Positions 18,801 to 27,434 of a stretch of 64,000 nucleotides of DNA are shown in pieces (position 1 is the stretch's first letter; each line of letters starts with the position of its first letter). Both the position numbers and the translations under genes were made by a program. The DNA is taken from assembly GCA_016710285.1 (NCBI GenBank), contig JADJXR010000001.1, forward strand, positions 310,001-374,000. Reading direction: 5' to 3'. The notes below the pieces were generated by a model that was not told the origin of the DNA, did no database searches, and saw only the letters and a list, made by a program, of their open reading frames with translations. The stretch is from Chlorobiota bacterium. Its GTDB lineage: Bacteria; Bacteroidota; Ignavibacteria; OLB7.

Positions 18801-21800
18801 ATTGACAACGACACCGCACGGCTTGGCCGCCTGAAGGAACATCTGGAAAACGTCAAGGCGGAGTTGGAGAAGGAGAAGAAGCAGCTGACTGAACTCCAGA
18901 AAAAATTCCAAGAAATCCTTGACCTGAAAATTGAGGATGCACAGAAGCCGTTGATCGCAAAAATCGCCGCGCTGGAAAAGGAGCAGGAGAAGCTGAAGAA
19001 ACAGCTTGAGGAATTGAAGAAGAGCAAGGAGACGCTGGCCGAAGGGAACAAAACTGCCGAGGGTGCGCTGGTCTATTACATCCCGCCGCCGCTGGAAGAA
19101 ATCTTGAAGAACGAGCCGAAGTTCAACGCCCTGAAGGACTCCGTGGCGGTGGCCGAACGGGGAGTGGTGGTGGCCCAGGAGTTCAAGGCCGGGGCGCAGA
19201 AGAAGCTCACGAAAGAGCTTGAGCAGATTGCGCGCCAGATGGCCAACTACAAAAAAGCCGAAGCTGAAAAGAAAGCCGCCGAGGAAGAAGCCAACGACCT
19301 TGACCGCGAGCTTGCCACGCTGAAAAACAACAAAACACAGGAGTACCAAGATTACCAAAACCGCCTGCTGGACATCCTTGAGCGGAACGAAGCCCACAAG
19401 GACACCGCCGAAAAACGGCTGAACAACGCAATGGCCGACAGCGCAACCCTTGCCCAAAAAATTGAGCAACAACGCCAGCGGATTGAAGGCTTGGAGCAGG
19501 AGATTGAAACTCTGGAAAGCAACCTGCAAGATGCCCGCGCCCAGCTGACCTACGAGGAAGGATTGCGCCAAAACGCCAAGAACACCCTTACCGAGCGAAC
19601 CGCCGAACTGAAGAACGCACGCCGCGAGCTTCAGGAACTTGAGGACGCGCTTGCACGTGCACAGCAATCGGCAAGCCGGGCGGCGGCACGAAGCAACGCA
19701 CGCCGCGAAATCGCAACCGATGCCGCCGTCAGCAGCAAGAAGAGTGCGGTGACGGCAAAGAAGACGGCGATTACCACGCTGGAGAGCAGCGTGGAGAGCA
19801 TCGCCAGCAGCTACGATGCCGCACAGAAACGGACGAAGACCGCCGAGGACTCACTGATTGCACGCTCCGAATCCATCATCAAAAAACAGCAGGAGCTTCG
19901 CAACGCAAAAGACACGTTGGTGGAGTTGAACGAGCAGATGGAGGAGCTTCTAACAAGCCTTACCTACTGGCGGATGGTGCTGGCAAAAGCCGAAGGAGAA
20001 ATCGAGAAGTGCAACAACGCACGGAAGGAATTCCAGGAAAAAATTGCCGACGCGGTGAACGACGACGACGCAGTAAAAGCAAAAGATGAGGAGAAGAAAG
20101 CCGCCGACGAGAAGGCCAAAGAAGCCGAAGCAGCGATGAAGAAAGCCGAGGCGGAAATCGCCAGCGCGCTGAAACGCCGCGACGACATCACGAAAGGGAT
20201 GAAGGACACCGTGGAGAACGCCCGCAAGAAACTTCAAGCAGCAAAAGACTCGCTGCGGCAGTACTTGCTGGAAGAGGAGTTCAACGTCGTCAACCACGAA
20301 GTGAAGCTGACGATCAAGGCGGTTGACACGCCGCTGGATGGATTCCGCGCAAAGGATGACACGGTGACAATCATCAAAACACTCACCTACCCTTCGGATC
20401 GCGTGCCGGTGTTTGCCAACAGCTATCCCAGCGTAAAAATCGCGCCAAAGAAAAGCATGGCAGGGTGCAATCCACAGGTCTCGTTCACCCCTCCCGGCGG
20501 TATCGTGCCGGTTCCCCCAAGCCTTGAAATGCCGGAGCCACGCACCATTGCCCTGATCTACAAAAAAGGGGAACCGCTTTGGCCAGAGTGGCCGGTGATC
20601 CCTGGCACCGCACCGGTCCTGACCGACGACGTTGTTCGGATGATTGCCAGCGGCAGCGACGGCGATGCATGGCGGCAAGTCTGCGTTCCGGTTGATCCCA
20701 AAAAATGCCTTCCCCCCGGCGGTCTTGGTGGCGCGATTGCCGACTTGGTGACATTCAATTGGGGCGGCGATGGCAGCTACATCAACGGCATTGAGTACCC
20801 CCGCGTATTCTGGAAAACGATTGACGTTCCGCAACCCGACTGCAAGAAAAAGGCGACGGTGAAAACCAAGTATATCGCCAACAGCATCGCTGCCGACGCA
20901 ATCCCGGAGCGGGAAACCCTCCCGGAAATCGTCCCCGGCGTGATGATTGAAACGCCCGACTCCCTTGTTGGATGGCCCAAGCACGTTGACACCGTGCGGG
21001 CACGCGTGGTGAAAGGGGACCACAAAGGTCGCCCAGGCGAGGAAGTTGAGTTCACCCTCACCCTTGTGGAAGGGGAAGCAAAGGGATACGGTCTTGACGG
21101 CACAAGCACAACCGTCACGAAAAAAACCGACGGCGATGGTTACGCCAAAGCGGAACTCCACTTTGGCGAAGGCTTCGCGAAGTTCAAGATTGAAGCCAAG
21201 TGGAAACGCCCGGGTGAGTGCCCTCCGCCAAAGGAGATCATCGCCACCTCACCACTCTACCCGCAGTTCCTCCGCTTCACCAGCGGCGCGCCAACGGTGG
21301 CGTGGGATGCGGCCAAAAAAGTCTGGCAGGGAACGCCGGCTGCCGATGCCCTAAAAACCATGCCGGAAGCCAAAGAGGACAACTACGCCAACGAGGTCTT
21401 TGCCGTTGCCGGACTGCTGGACGAAAACCGCGACTCGGTGGTTGGGGAGAAACTTTTCTTCAAGCCAGCGGGGGACTTCAAGGTTGCGCCCGACGAAGCC
21501 ACAACGGAACTGTTCGGCATTGCCAGAACGGTGGTCCAGGACCCGCCGGAGAAAGGCGCGCTGACGCTAAAAGTCAATCCAGAAAAGAAGTACGAGAAGG
21601 TGTCGCGGCCATTCACGGTGGAGGGGACGTACAACTCTTCCAAGGTCGAGAAATTCAAGATCGGCTCGCCGGACGACCTGTTCGTTATCATCCCCGACGA
21701 CCCACCAGCGCGTGGCGAGCCGGTAAGCGGCAACGGCAAAATTGAGATTGCTGCCGCCGGAATCTTGATTGCCGAACTGAAGGACATCACCCTGAAGATC

Positions 21801-23888
21801 AGCGATGTGATGTTGGAGGATGGCGACGAAGAAATCCCAACAGCCACCGCCGGGACCGTCTCCTGGCAGCCAAGCGGCGACGCAGTGAAAGCCAACATTC
21901 TTGGCTTCAGCGTGGAGCTTGACTCGGTGGTGATCCGCGCACAAAGCGGCGCAGGGATTGGCGGAAAGGTTGGCCACGCAAAGCTGGAGCAACCGGTGAG
22001 TTTCTACGCGGAGATGAACACGAAAGGGGATTTCTACGGTGAGGTTTCTGCCGTGCCGGAAATCGCTGTTGCGGGGTTCACGCTGAAGGAAGGAACGTCG
22101 TTCGCGATTGACCTCCATCCAACAAAAAGCGATAAGGGAATGGCCGACGATTGGCAAGGCTTGCTGATCCGCGAAGCCAACCTGCAACTGCCGCAAATCT
22201 TCAACGGACGCGAAGGCGCGCCAAGCACCCTTAGCGTCACCGATTTCTACATCGGCACGGGGGATGCGGGCTTTGGCGGGAAGGTCGCCCTGAAAGGGAA
22301 GTTCTTCACCTTCGGCTACGCTGGCTACGAATTCCAAGCCGATGAAGTCAGCCTCACGTTCGAGAAAAGCGCGCTGTCAGGCGGCGCGTTTACCGGGGAA
22401 GTCGCGCTCCCCGCGCCAATGGAAGGGAAGCTCCGCGTGGGCATCGGCATCACCGGCGACGAGTGGAAAGCAAGCATCGGGACCGACAACCCGGTCTCGC
22501 TGCCACGGCTGCAAACGGTCTTCACCCTCCGCAAAGGTGAGATTGTTTACGACACGAAGGAATCGGTGGGGACGCTGAAATTGGATGCGGTCATCAGCAG
22601 CACCAAGTTTGGCGACATTGACATCAACGGATTCGAGTTCAACAGCAAAGGGGAAATCAAAGGGGAGTTCAATTTCAACAAGGCGATCACCTTCAACAAC
22701 CGGCTGACGGTGGAGGTGGACCAAGTGAAATTTGTGGCGATGGGGGGGGAATACGGCCTATCGCTCACCGGCGGATTTATGATCCCCGCAATCGGGATTG
22801 ACAAGCTGAAAGGCTCGATCGCGATTGCCCCCGGCCCAGAGATTTCCGTCACGCTGGACGAAGCAAAACTGAAGTTCGAAAACGGCGCGGTGACGTTCGA
22901 TGGCGAGCTGGCCTACAACGGCAACGAGTTCCGAGGCGCGTTCGAAATCGGCATCAAGAAGCTGCTGGATAAAGGGATCAAAGGGAGCTTCGTGGTTGGC
23001 ACGCAAGCCATTGACGACAAAAGCAACTTCACCTACTGGTACGTGGAGATGTCGCTTGGGCTGAAGGGAGTGTTGCTGGGGCAAACGGGGCTGGCGTTGC
23101 TGGAGCTTGGCGGCGGCGTTGGCTGGAATTACGATCCTCCGGTTGGTGAGCAACCTGGCTCGCCACGGAACTCCGGCGCGCTCTCGTTCAAAGCAATCGT
23201 CGGCATTGGCAACGCTCCATCGGGCGAGGTGTTTGCTGGGCGATTGACGATGGTCCTCACCGACGAATACTTCACGCTGAACGGCAAAGTCTGGCTGTTG
23301 AAGCAGGAAAAAAATATGTTCGGCGAAGGCCAGCTGACCCTTTTCTGGAACGACAAGCCAGGGATGGAAGGATTTGTGCGGATGTTCGTCGGGCTTCCCG
23401 ATGCCGAGGGTGAGGTCTTCTATTTCAACGGAAAAATCAACTTCAAATACCGCGATGGAGAGAAGTACATCCGAAGCGAGAAGATCGAGGGGGCGGTGCT
23501 GAAGCAGGTGAAGGCCGAAGCGAACTTGGAGTTCACCGAAGAAAAGATCGAAGCCGACGGAAGGCTGTGGTACGATCTGAACAAGAGCTTCCCGTTCTTT
23601 GTGGCCACGGCGGTGGTGGACCTCCATCTCTCCATCAAGACCTCGCTGAAGTACGTCAACGCCTCGAAAACGTTGAGTGCCGACGCGAAGTTTGAAGGAA
23701 CCTGGGATGTGAACCTTGACACGCCGGTTGGGATGCTGGATCTGCTTTCCGGAGCGATCAGCGTGGAGGCAAAACTGATGGCCAGCACAAGCACCATTTC
23801 CTTCACGGGAACGGCGCGGGTGCGCGGCTCGGTCCTTTGGTTCACGGTGGATGAGTCGGTGGATGTTGGATACACAACAAGCATATAA
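15876..23888 (+). CDS. TANFOR-domain giant coiled-coil surface protein (2,670 aa)
   Basis: Signal peptide (residues 1-38, MKRWIHARTFG plus a leucine-rich core). The N-terminal region has the TANFOR pattern: MSPTPSPYLSDWQQR, then GKIPAGTYQICSRVIDA and a fibronectin-like segment QLLLPPNNGTLTPEQ with INFTWTPV (residues about 40-300). Residues about 530-1470 form a very long Lys/Glu/Ala-rich coiled coil (EKQKKDAEKQIEEIK, LEKEQEKLKKQLEELKKSKE). Around 1700-1775 an invasin-type Ig-like segment is seen (PGEEVEFTLTLVEGEA, TDGDGYAKAELHFG), followed by about 850 residues of beta-rich sequence. The start ATG is preceded by GGAGGAGATGAAGAGG. It is translationally close to the fibronectin-III gene (19-nt gap). 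Probable cell-surface stalk or scaffold protein; its substrate is unknown. Confidence 0.78.
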   Translation: MKRWIHARTFGPLLAKVVLLALPLLLAQLLLTQLLSAQTSSVQVMLIMSPTPSPYLSDWQQRRETAFFQVVNQTPNRLVFKIKTQIFLNGNLKAETKTPEMPVHSVNGPGTFACNAENIIPVRAIKVYGEGEQAIIQSGKIPAGTYQICSRVIDAETEQPLSPDACGNFTVTSYQLPQLLLPPNNGTLTPEQSNRINFTWTPVVPQTPTPPRYVLRVFEVMPGQQPMSAFLANRPVLEAESFGTPSLLWPPDILGPRLDQQYIWSVQTLDEAGRTLADPNGYAAPFTFSVKNPDHTTEVKCNPGKCSINGVTVQRVETTRSAGDAAGAPIGSGLMVKADITADCPPGCPPAIEVTWTLQIINGDGESHTITASGQSTIITLPFPLVAGAKAIIQVNASVRCGNSTASSCSGTFERDLGGKSDDDKITRPPTVTELDTIEFPPEIPTTDTIPPNTTIEKCSPLPPKSNKGPGISLGAMLDQPDLFPYPRAVPLRADAVDMDYAIFRCLDCEGAVASIWKPVRDRVEIYQWKLEGKGSLNVPFDLEGMKKTDDSIVAVAKRLAEIADSLDQLKADTAALRTRLEKQKKDAEKQIEEIKTRLDSITAETKRVTDSLATTSDSLTILKGLREAKVKARNDSIKIATSAKKTIDSLDAILAGKPTANERAKLEEVNTARTAAAAADSSVARKTRDIQTESARLKADIDAAAAELDAATAAYESLKRGGEVETKKVADLNKKLYGPAIARSFFNAQRAWDLAAINFISRHLPSAQTTLGGDLNKLNGVAESGLSSPTPAVRTAALATFRTRMAALKTALTCGSIADTAKRSACTADLPALHAAAAAYDRALDDALKSGYKLSPALLADLSAARTRLAAKEGSIASAARTVQQKSDAYEAALRNYTTTIKGLEGDRTTLLATAATKNERVATLEREYQTLVKIRETDLEQNREAYLLERQRSQTLRDAMLRTADALRDTIAQIDNDTARLGRLKEHLENVKAELEKEKKQLTELQKKFQEILDLKIEDAQKPLIAKIAALEKEQEKLKKQLEELKKSKETLAEGNKTAEGALVYYIPPPLEEILKNEPKFNALKDSVAVAERGVVVAQEFKAGAQKKLTKELEQIARQMANYKKAEAEKKAAEEEANDLDRELATLKNNKTQEYQDYQNRLLDILERNEAHKDTAEKRLNNAMADSATLAQKIEQQRQRIEGLEQEIETLESNLQDARAQLTYEEGLRQNAKNTLTERTAELKNARRELQELEDALARAQQSASRAAARSNARREIATDAAVSSKKSAVTAKKTAITTLESSVESIASSYDAAQKRTKTAEDSLIARSESIIKKQQELRNAKDTLVELNEQMEELLTSLTYWRMVLAKAEGEIEKCNNARKEFQEKIADAVNDDDAVKAKDEEKKAADEKAKEAEAAMKKAEAEIASALKRRDDITKGMKDTVENARKKLQAAKDSLRQYLLEEEFNVVNHEVKLTIKAVDTPLDGFRAKDDTVTIIKTLTYPSDRVPVFANSYPSVKIAPKKSMAGCNPQVSFTPPGGIVPVPPSLEMPEPRTIALIYKKGEPLWPEWPVIPGTAPVLTDDVVRMIASGSDGDAWRQVCVPVDPKKCLPPGGLGGAIADLVTFNWGGDGSYINGIEYPRVFWKTIDVPQPDCKKKATVKTKYIANSIAADAIPERETLPEIVPGVMIETPDSLVGWPKHVDTVRARVVKGDHKGRPGEEVEFTLTLVEGEAKGYGLDGTSTTVTKKTDGDGYAKAELHFGEGFAKFKIEAKWKRPGECPPPKEIIATSPLYPQFLRFTSGAPTVAWDAAKKVWQGTPAADALKTMPEAKEDNYANEVFAVAGLLDENRDSVVGEKLFFKPAGDFKVAPDEATTELFGIARTVVQDPPEKGALTLKVNPEKKYEKVSRPFTVEGTYNSSKVEKFKIGSPDDLFVIIPDDPPARGEPVSGNGKIEIAAAGILIAELKDITLKISDVMLEDGDEEIPTATAGTVSWQPSGDAVKANILGFSVELDSVVIRAQSGAGIGGKVGHAKLEQPVSFYAEMNTKGDFYGEVSAVPEIAVAGFTLKEGTSFAIDLHPTKSDKGMADDWQGLLIREANLQLPQIFNGREGAPSTLSVTDFYIGTGDAGFGGKVALKGKFFTFGYAGYEFQADEVSLTFEKSALSGGAFTGEVALPAPMEGKLRVGIGITGDEWKASIGTDNPVSLPRLQTVFTLRKGEIVYDTKESVGTLKLDAVISSTKFGDIDINGFEFNSKGEIKGEFNFNKAITFNNRLTVEVDQVKFVAMGGEYGLSLTGGFMIPAIGIDKLKGSIAIAPGPEISVTLDEAKLKFENGAVTFDGELAYNGNEFRGAFEIGIKKLLDKGIKGSFVVGTQAIDDKSNFTYWYVEMSLGLKGVLLGQTGLALLELGGGVGWNYDPPVGEQPGSPRNSGALSFKAIVGIGNAPSGEVFAGRLTMVLTDEYFTLNGKVWLLKQEKNMFGEGQLTLFWNDKPGMEGFVRMFVGLPDAEGEVFYFNGKINFKYRDGEKYIRSEKIEGAVLKQVKAEANLEFTEEKIEADGRLWYDLNKSFPFFVATAVVDLHLSIKTSLKYVNASKTLSADAKFEGTWDVNLDTPVGMLDLLSGAISVEAKLMASTSTISFTGTARVRGSVLWFTVDESVDVGYTTSI

Positions 23889-23907
23889 GCGAAGAAGGAA
23901 CAACACC

Positions 23908-25989
23908 ATGAACATCACATCAATCTTCGCAACTGCAACCGAAACCCTTCGCACGGGCATGGCACTCCATGCCCGTGCGGGGCGGTGTGGCCTTCTTTCT
24001 CTTCTCGTTCTGGCCCTCCTCTCCCCCATCGCCTTTGCCCAGCCGAAGGTCATCACTTTTCGGGCTGCCGATGGTGTGCATCTTCGTTGGCAAGGGGTTC
24101 GCGAATCGGGGTTCGGGGGGTATCACGTTGAGCGAAGAGGGCCGCAAGAAGCATGGACCCGGCTGACAACCGTGCCGATGCAACGCGCCACAAGCCAGCA
24201 AGAGATTGAGCGAATTGCAGGATTCAAAACCGACCTCTATCTATCACTGTTCGAGGCCGCACAACCGCCGCGAGACCTTACCGCAGCCGATTACCAGCGC
24301 GTGCTATCCCGGCAAAACAACGGGCTGTTTGAAGCAATCTGCGTTGTCAATCCAGAGTTCGGGAAGCTGATGGGGGAGGTCTATTTCGACAACACCCTTG
24401 CCGCCGGTGCCGATGCCGAATACCGAATCGTCGCGCTGGTCAACGGGGCCGAGCGTGAGGTTGGCGTTAGCACCGCCGTCGGCTCCGCGCCCGGGACCGT
24501 CCCCCCCGTTGCCGATCTTCTTGGCGAAGCCGGCGACCGCAGCGCAACGCTCCGCTGGGAGCGCGACCCGGCGTTGCTGCAACGGGGCGAGGTCATCACG
24601 TGGAATATCTACCGTGCCGAACGTGTGCTTGGTCCATTCCAGCAGATCAACACCGCCGCGCTGCTGCCGATCACGGTATCGTCCGGCCAATCAGCCCAGG
24701 ACCAGAACCAGCAAACGTTCAGCGATGAATACCTTGAGGCCGGGACCACCTACTTCTACCACATCCGCGCCGTCAATGTTTTTGGGATAGAAAGCGAGCC
24801 AAGCGTGGCGGTGGAAGTGACGGTCGGGAGCGAAGAAATTCCGCCGCCGCCGCTCAATCTTGCCGTGGAAGAATTTGCCGGAAGCGCAAGGCTGACGTGG
24901 GTCCCGCCACTGCGCGGAAAGATTGCCGGGGCGCGGGTGTACCGGATAGAGATGACCGCCCCGGAGCGGGAGTTCCGCGAAGCCAGCCCCCCACTTTCCT
25001 CCGCCCGATTCCGCGCCGGGGAGTGGGTGGATCTTTCGGTGGTTGAGGGGAAGGAGTATCGCTACGTTCTCCGCTCGGTTGGGGAAAATGGTTTGGAGAG
25101 CGAACCCTCCGACACGGTGACGTACCGGGCCAATGATGCCACGCCCCCCGCGCCGCCAACCGGCGTTACGGCCATTGCCGACACCGGCAGCATCACCATC
25201 CGCTGGAAGCCGAACGGCGAGGGCGACCTGCTTGGCTACCAGATTGAACGCTCGTCGGACGACGCGCGCATCAGCCGCTTGCTGCTGAACGATTCGATCA
25301 TTGCCGGAACCACCATTGTTGACCGGCTGCCGCGCCAATCGGGGACCACCTACGGCTACGTCGTGACGGCGATTGACCGAAGCTACAACCGCTCCAAACC
25401 GTCAGCGATGATCTTTGCTCGGATGCCCGATCTGGTCCCCCCCACCGCGCCAACAATCGCCGAGCTGCAGGCGCACGACGCGAAAGCAACGCTCCGTTGG
25501 CTGCCAAACAGCGAGCGCGACGTTGCGCGGTATCGGATCTACCGAGGAAGCGATGAGAAGGCCAATCCGCAGCGCGTTGGCGAGGTTTCTGGGATGGAGT
25601 TCACCGAACAGCTCCCTGCCGATGGCCGCTACTTCTACTCCATTTCTGCGGTGGATTCTTCCGGCAACGAAGGGGCGCGGTCCAAACCAGTTTCCATCAC
25701 CTATCGCCACCAGGAACGCCCATTGCCTCCGCGGTCGGTGAAGGTAGAGCGCGGAAGCAACTATCTGCGGATTCAGTGGGAAGCACCGGCGGCAACGGTG
25801 GCGGGATACGTCATCACCCGCACCGAACGGAAGACCGGGGAGAAGCGAACAATCGCCCAACCAAACAGCGATGAACGGGAGTTCAAAGATTGGTACGCTG
25901 ACCCTTCGGCGGAATATGAGTACATGGTGCAATCGCGGAACAACGAGTGGGGATTGAGCGAAGGGGTGACGGCGAACAGTGGGAAGTAG
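23908..25989 (+). CDS. Secreted multi-fibronectin-type-III protein (693 aa), last gene of TANFOR operon
   Basis: Begins MNITSIFATATETLRTGMAL, with a hydrophobic signal segment ending SPIAFAQ. The body consists of about five fibronectin-III-like domains, recognisable by recurring ATLRW / GYQIERS or YRIYRGS / TTYFYHIRAVN patterns (for example near 24,540-24,830, 24,840-25,110, 25,130-25,420, 25,430-25,700 and 25,720-25,980). No catalytic motif and no obvious T9SS sorting domain. The frame is open upstream to 23851, but the ATG at 23908 is preceded by AAGGAA, leaves a proper signal peptide and avoids overlap with the 15876-23888 gene. Likely exported partner of the giant TANFOR protein. Confidence 0.8.
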   Translation: MNITSIFATATETLRTGMALHARAGRCGLLSLLVLALLSPIAFAQPKVITFRAADGVHLRWQGVRESGFGGYHVERRGPQEAWTRLTTVPMQRATSQQEIERIAGFKTDLYLSLFEAAQPPRDLTAADYQRVLSRQNNGLFEAICVVNPEFGKLMGEVYFDNTLAAGADAEYRIVALVNGAEREVGVSTAVGSAPGTVPPVADLLGEAGDRSATLRWERDPALLQRGEVITWNIYRAERVLGPFQQINTAALLPITVSSGQSAQDQNQQTFSDEYLEAGTTYFYHIRAVNVFGIESEPSVAVEVTVGSEEIPPPPLNLAVEEFAGSARLTWVPPLRGKIAGARVYRIEMTAPEREFREASPPLSSARFRAGEWVDLSVVEGKEYRYVLRSVGENGLESEPSDTVTYRANDATPPAPPTGVTAIADTGSITIRWKPNGEGDLLGYQIERSSDDARISRLLLNDSIIAGTTIVDRLPRQSGTTYGYVVTAIDRSYNRSKPSAMIFARMPDLVPPTAPTIAELQAHDAKATLRWLPNSERDVARYRIYRGSDEKANPQRVGEVSGMEFTEQLPADGRYFYSISAVDSSGNEGARSKPVSITYRHQERPLPPRSVKVERGSNYLRIQWEAPAATVAGYVITRTERKTGEKRTIAQPNSDEREFKDWYADPSAEYEYMVQSRNNEWGLSEGVTANSGK

Positions 25990-26079
25990 CAGGCTTCCAC
26001 CAAAAAACCCCGAAGCGTCCCCCCCCCCTCCAGCGGAGGAAGCGCACAAGGCCACGCATGGAGAGGAACAGAAGGTTGC

Positions 26080-27306
26080 TTATTCCAAACTTGAGGGAGG
26101 GAGCAGCGCAAACGCACGAACGGGGAAGGTTCCGAACCCTTTGACTTTGGCGGGGATAGCGTAGAAACGGAAGCCGCTCTCTGGCAGCAACTCCAGCCCG
26201 GTCATATGCTCAACGATTGGGATGTTGGCCCCCAGCAAAATCGTGTGGGCCGGGCGTTCCATGTCGTCGGTGCTGTCAATGTTGTAGGAGTCAATCCCCA
26301 CAAGCCGCACGCCGGCATCGCGCAGGGCGATTGCAGCATCCAGCGTCAAAAATGGATGTCCCTCGAAATAGCTATCGGTCCGCCAATGCCTTGCCCAGCC
26401 GGTGTGGATCAGCACCGCCTTCCCGGCAAGGTCGCGCCCGGCGATGGCATCGGCATCAATCGCTCGTTGGCCATGTTCGGCAACGCGCACCACAACCGCA
26501 TCAAGATCCGCCAGCGACTCCAACGCCAAATCTGATAAATCGCCCCCTTCCCGGTAGCGATGGAACGGCGAGTCAAGATAGGTTCCAGTGTTCGCCACCA
26601 TCTCAATTTTCCCAATCTGGAACTCCGTCCCTTCGGTATAAACCGCACGCGCTGCCTCGCGGCTCAGGAAGTCGCAGATGATTGGCGCGGGAAGCCCACG
26701 GTAGGTTATCATCCCTTCTTCAACGGTGTGGCTTAGGTCAACCAGCTGCGAAGGGTGATTGCTCAGAAACGGGTTCTTCATCCGCCACAGCACAATCGGA
26801 ATACCGCTGACTTGCAGGCCAAGCGTGTCGCTATCGGTGTGCTGGCTGAAGCGCAGGCCGATCTTCTCCATGACGTTCAGCGAGGCACCATTTTCTGGGT
26901 GTGCAATCGCCACAATTTCCGGCAGTTGCTTCTGGTGGAACCCAAACGCCAGCACAGTTTGCGCGGCCTCGGTTGCAAGCCCGCGCCCCCAGCAATCGGT
27001 GGCAATCCACCAACCAATTTCCACCATTCCGGTTTCCGCCATTCCGGTTTCCGCCAGCGGCTGCAATCCGCAAAGGCCGATAAGCCGACCGTTCTGGCGA
27101 TCAATCAGCTTCCACATGCAATATCCAAAGCGGTTGTAGTGGTTCATTTGCCGCTCGATGAACTGCGCAATCCGCGCATCATCCCACGCTTCCCCGCTCC
27201 CGATGTACCGCATCATCTGCGGGTCGGTGGCGATTGCCTTCAGCAACTCAGCATCGGAACGATACCACGTGGCAAGCTGTAGCCGAGGTGTTTGAAAAAT
27301 GGTCAT
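26080..27306 (-). CDS. GNAT acetyltransferase - cyclase/kynurenine-formamidase-like fusion protein (408 aa)
   Basis: Two enzymes in one frame. Residues 1-175 are a RimJ/RimL-type GNAT N-acetyltransferase (TPRLQLATWYRSD; acetyl-CoA loop GRGLATEAA at 108-116; ASLNVMEKIGLRF). Residues 187-408 are a cyclase-family (PF04199-type) metal-dependent hydrolase fold beginning VDLSHTVEEGMITYRGLP and including IHTGWARHW. The family's metal motif HxGTHxDxPxH is altered to NTGTYLDSPFH (residues 239-249): the first two histidines are Asn239 and Tyr243, while Asp245 and His249 remain. This NTGTYLDSPFH variant is, to my knowledge, shared by a subgroup, so it is unlikely to be a sequencing error. Substrates are unknown. 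The gene is convergent with the fibronectin-III gene. Confidence 0.82.
   Translation of the reverse strand: MTIFQTPRLQLATWYRSDAELLKAIATDPQMMRYIGSGEAWDDARIAQFIERQMNHYNRFGYCMWKLIDRQNGRLIGLCGLQPLAETGMAETGMVEIGWWIATDCWGRGLATEAAQTVLAFGFHQKQLPEIVAIAHPENGASLNVMEKIGLRFSQHTDSDTLGLQVSGIPIVLWRMKNPFLSNHPSQLVDLSHTVEEGMITYRGLPAPIICDFLSREAARAVYTEGTEFQIGKIEMVANTGTYLDSPFHRYREGGDLSDLALESLADLDAVVVRVAEHGQRAIDADAIAGRDLAGKAVLIHTGWARHWRTDSYFEGHPFLTLDAAIALRDAGVRLVGIDSYNIDSTDDMERPAHTILLGANIPIVEHMTGLELLPESGFRFYAIPAKVKGFGTFPVRAFALLPPSSLE
27024..27053 (-). repeat. 15-bp tandem duplication inside the GNAT domain
   Basis: The unit CCATTCCGGTTTCCG occurs twice in direct succession, encoding AETGM-AETGM just before VEIGWW. 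Most relatives have a single ETG(x)VEIG turn, so one unit is probably a recent in-frame insertion in a surface loop. Confidence 0.8.
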
Positions 27307-27388
27307 GGCCAGGAAGTGCGATGTTGGATAGAGTCAGTTGAGTAATCCCAGAGGTAGATGCCAGCCGTTGGCCTTCCCCCCCATCACC

Positions 27389-27423
27389 AACAAAGGCTTC
27401 CACAATGTTGGGAAGCCTTTGTT
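27389..27423 (-). terminator. Perfect 13-bp hairpin downstream of the 997-aa surface gene
   Basis: AACAAAGGCTTCC (27389-27401) pairs perfectly with GGAAGCCTTTGTT (27411-27423) across a 9-nt loop. It lies 11 nt past the stop codon at 27435. On the minus strand it ends in TTTGTT but lacks a long U-run, so it is a likely but weak intrinsic terminator. Confidence 0.65.
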
Positions 27424-27434
27424 GTGATGATGCC

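Noticed and set aside
15825..24056. Several antisense frames of 80-430 codons opposite the TANFOR operon
   Set aside because: The plus-strand operon has signal peptides, ribosome binding sites and domain patterns. The antisense frames are a by-product of high G+C and biased codon use.
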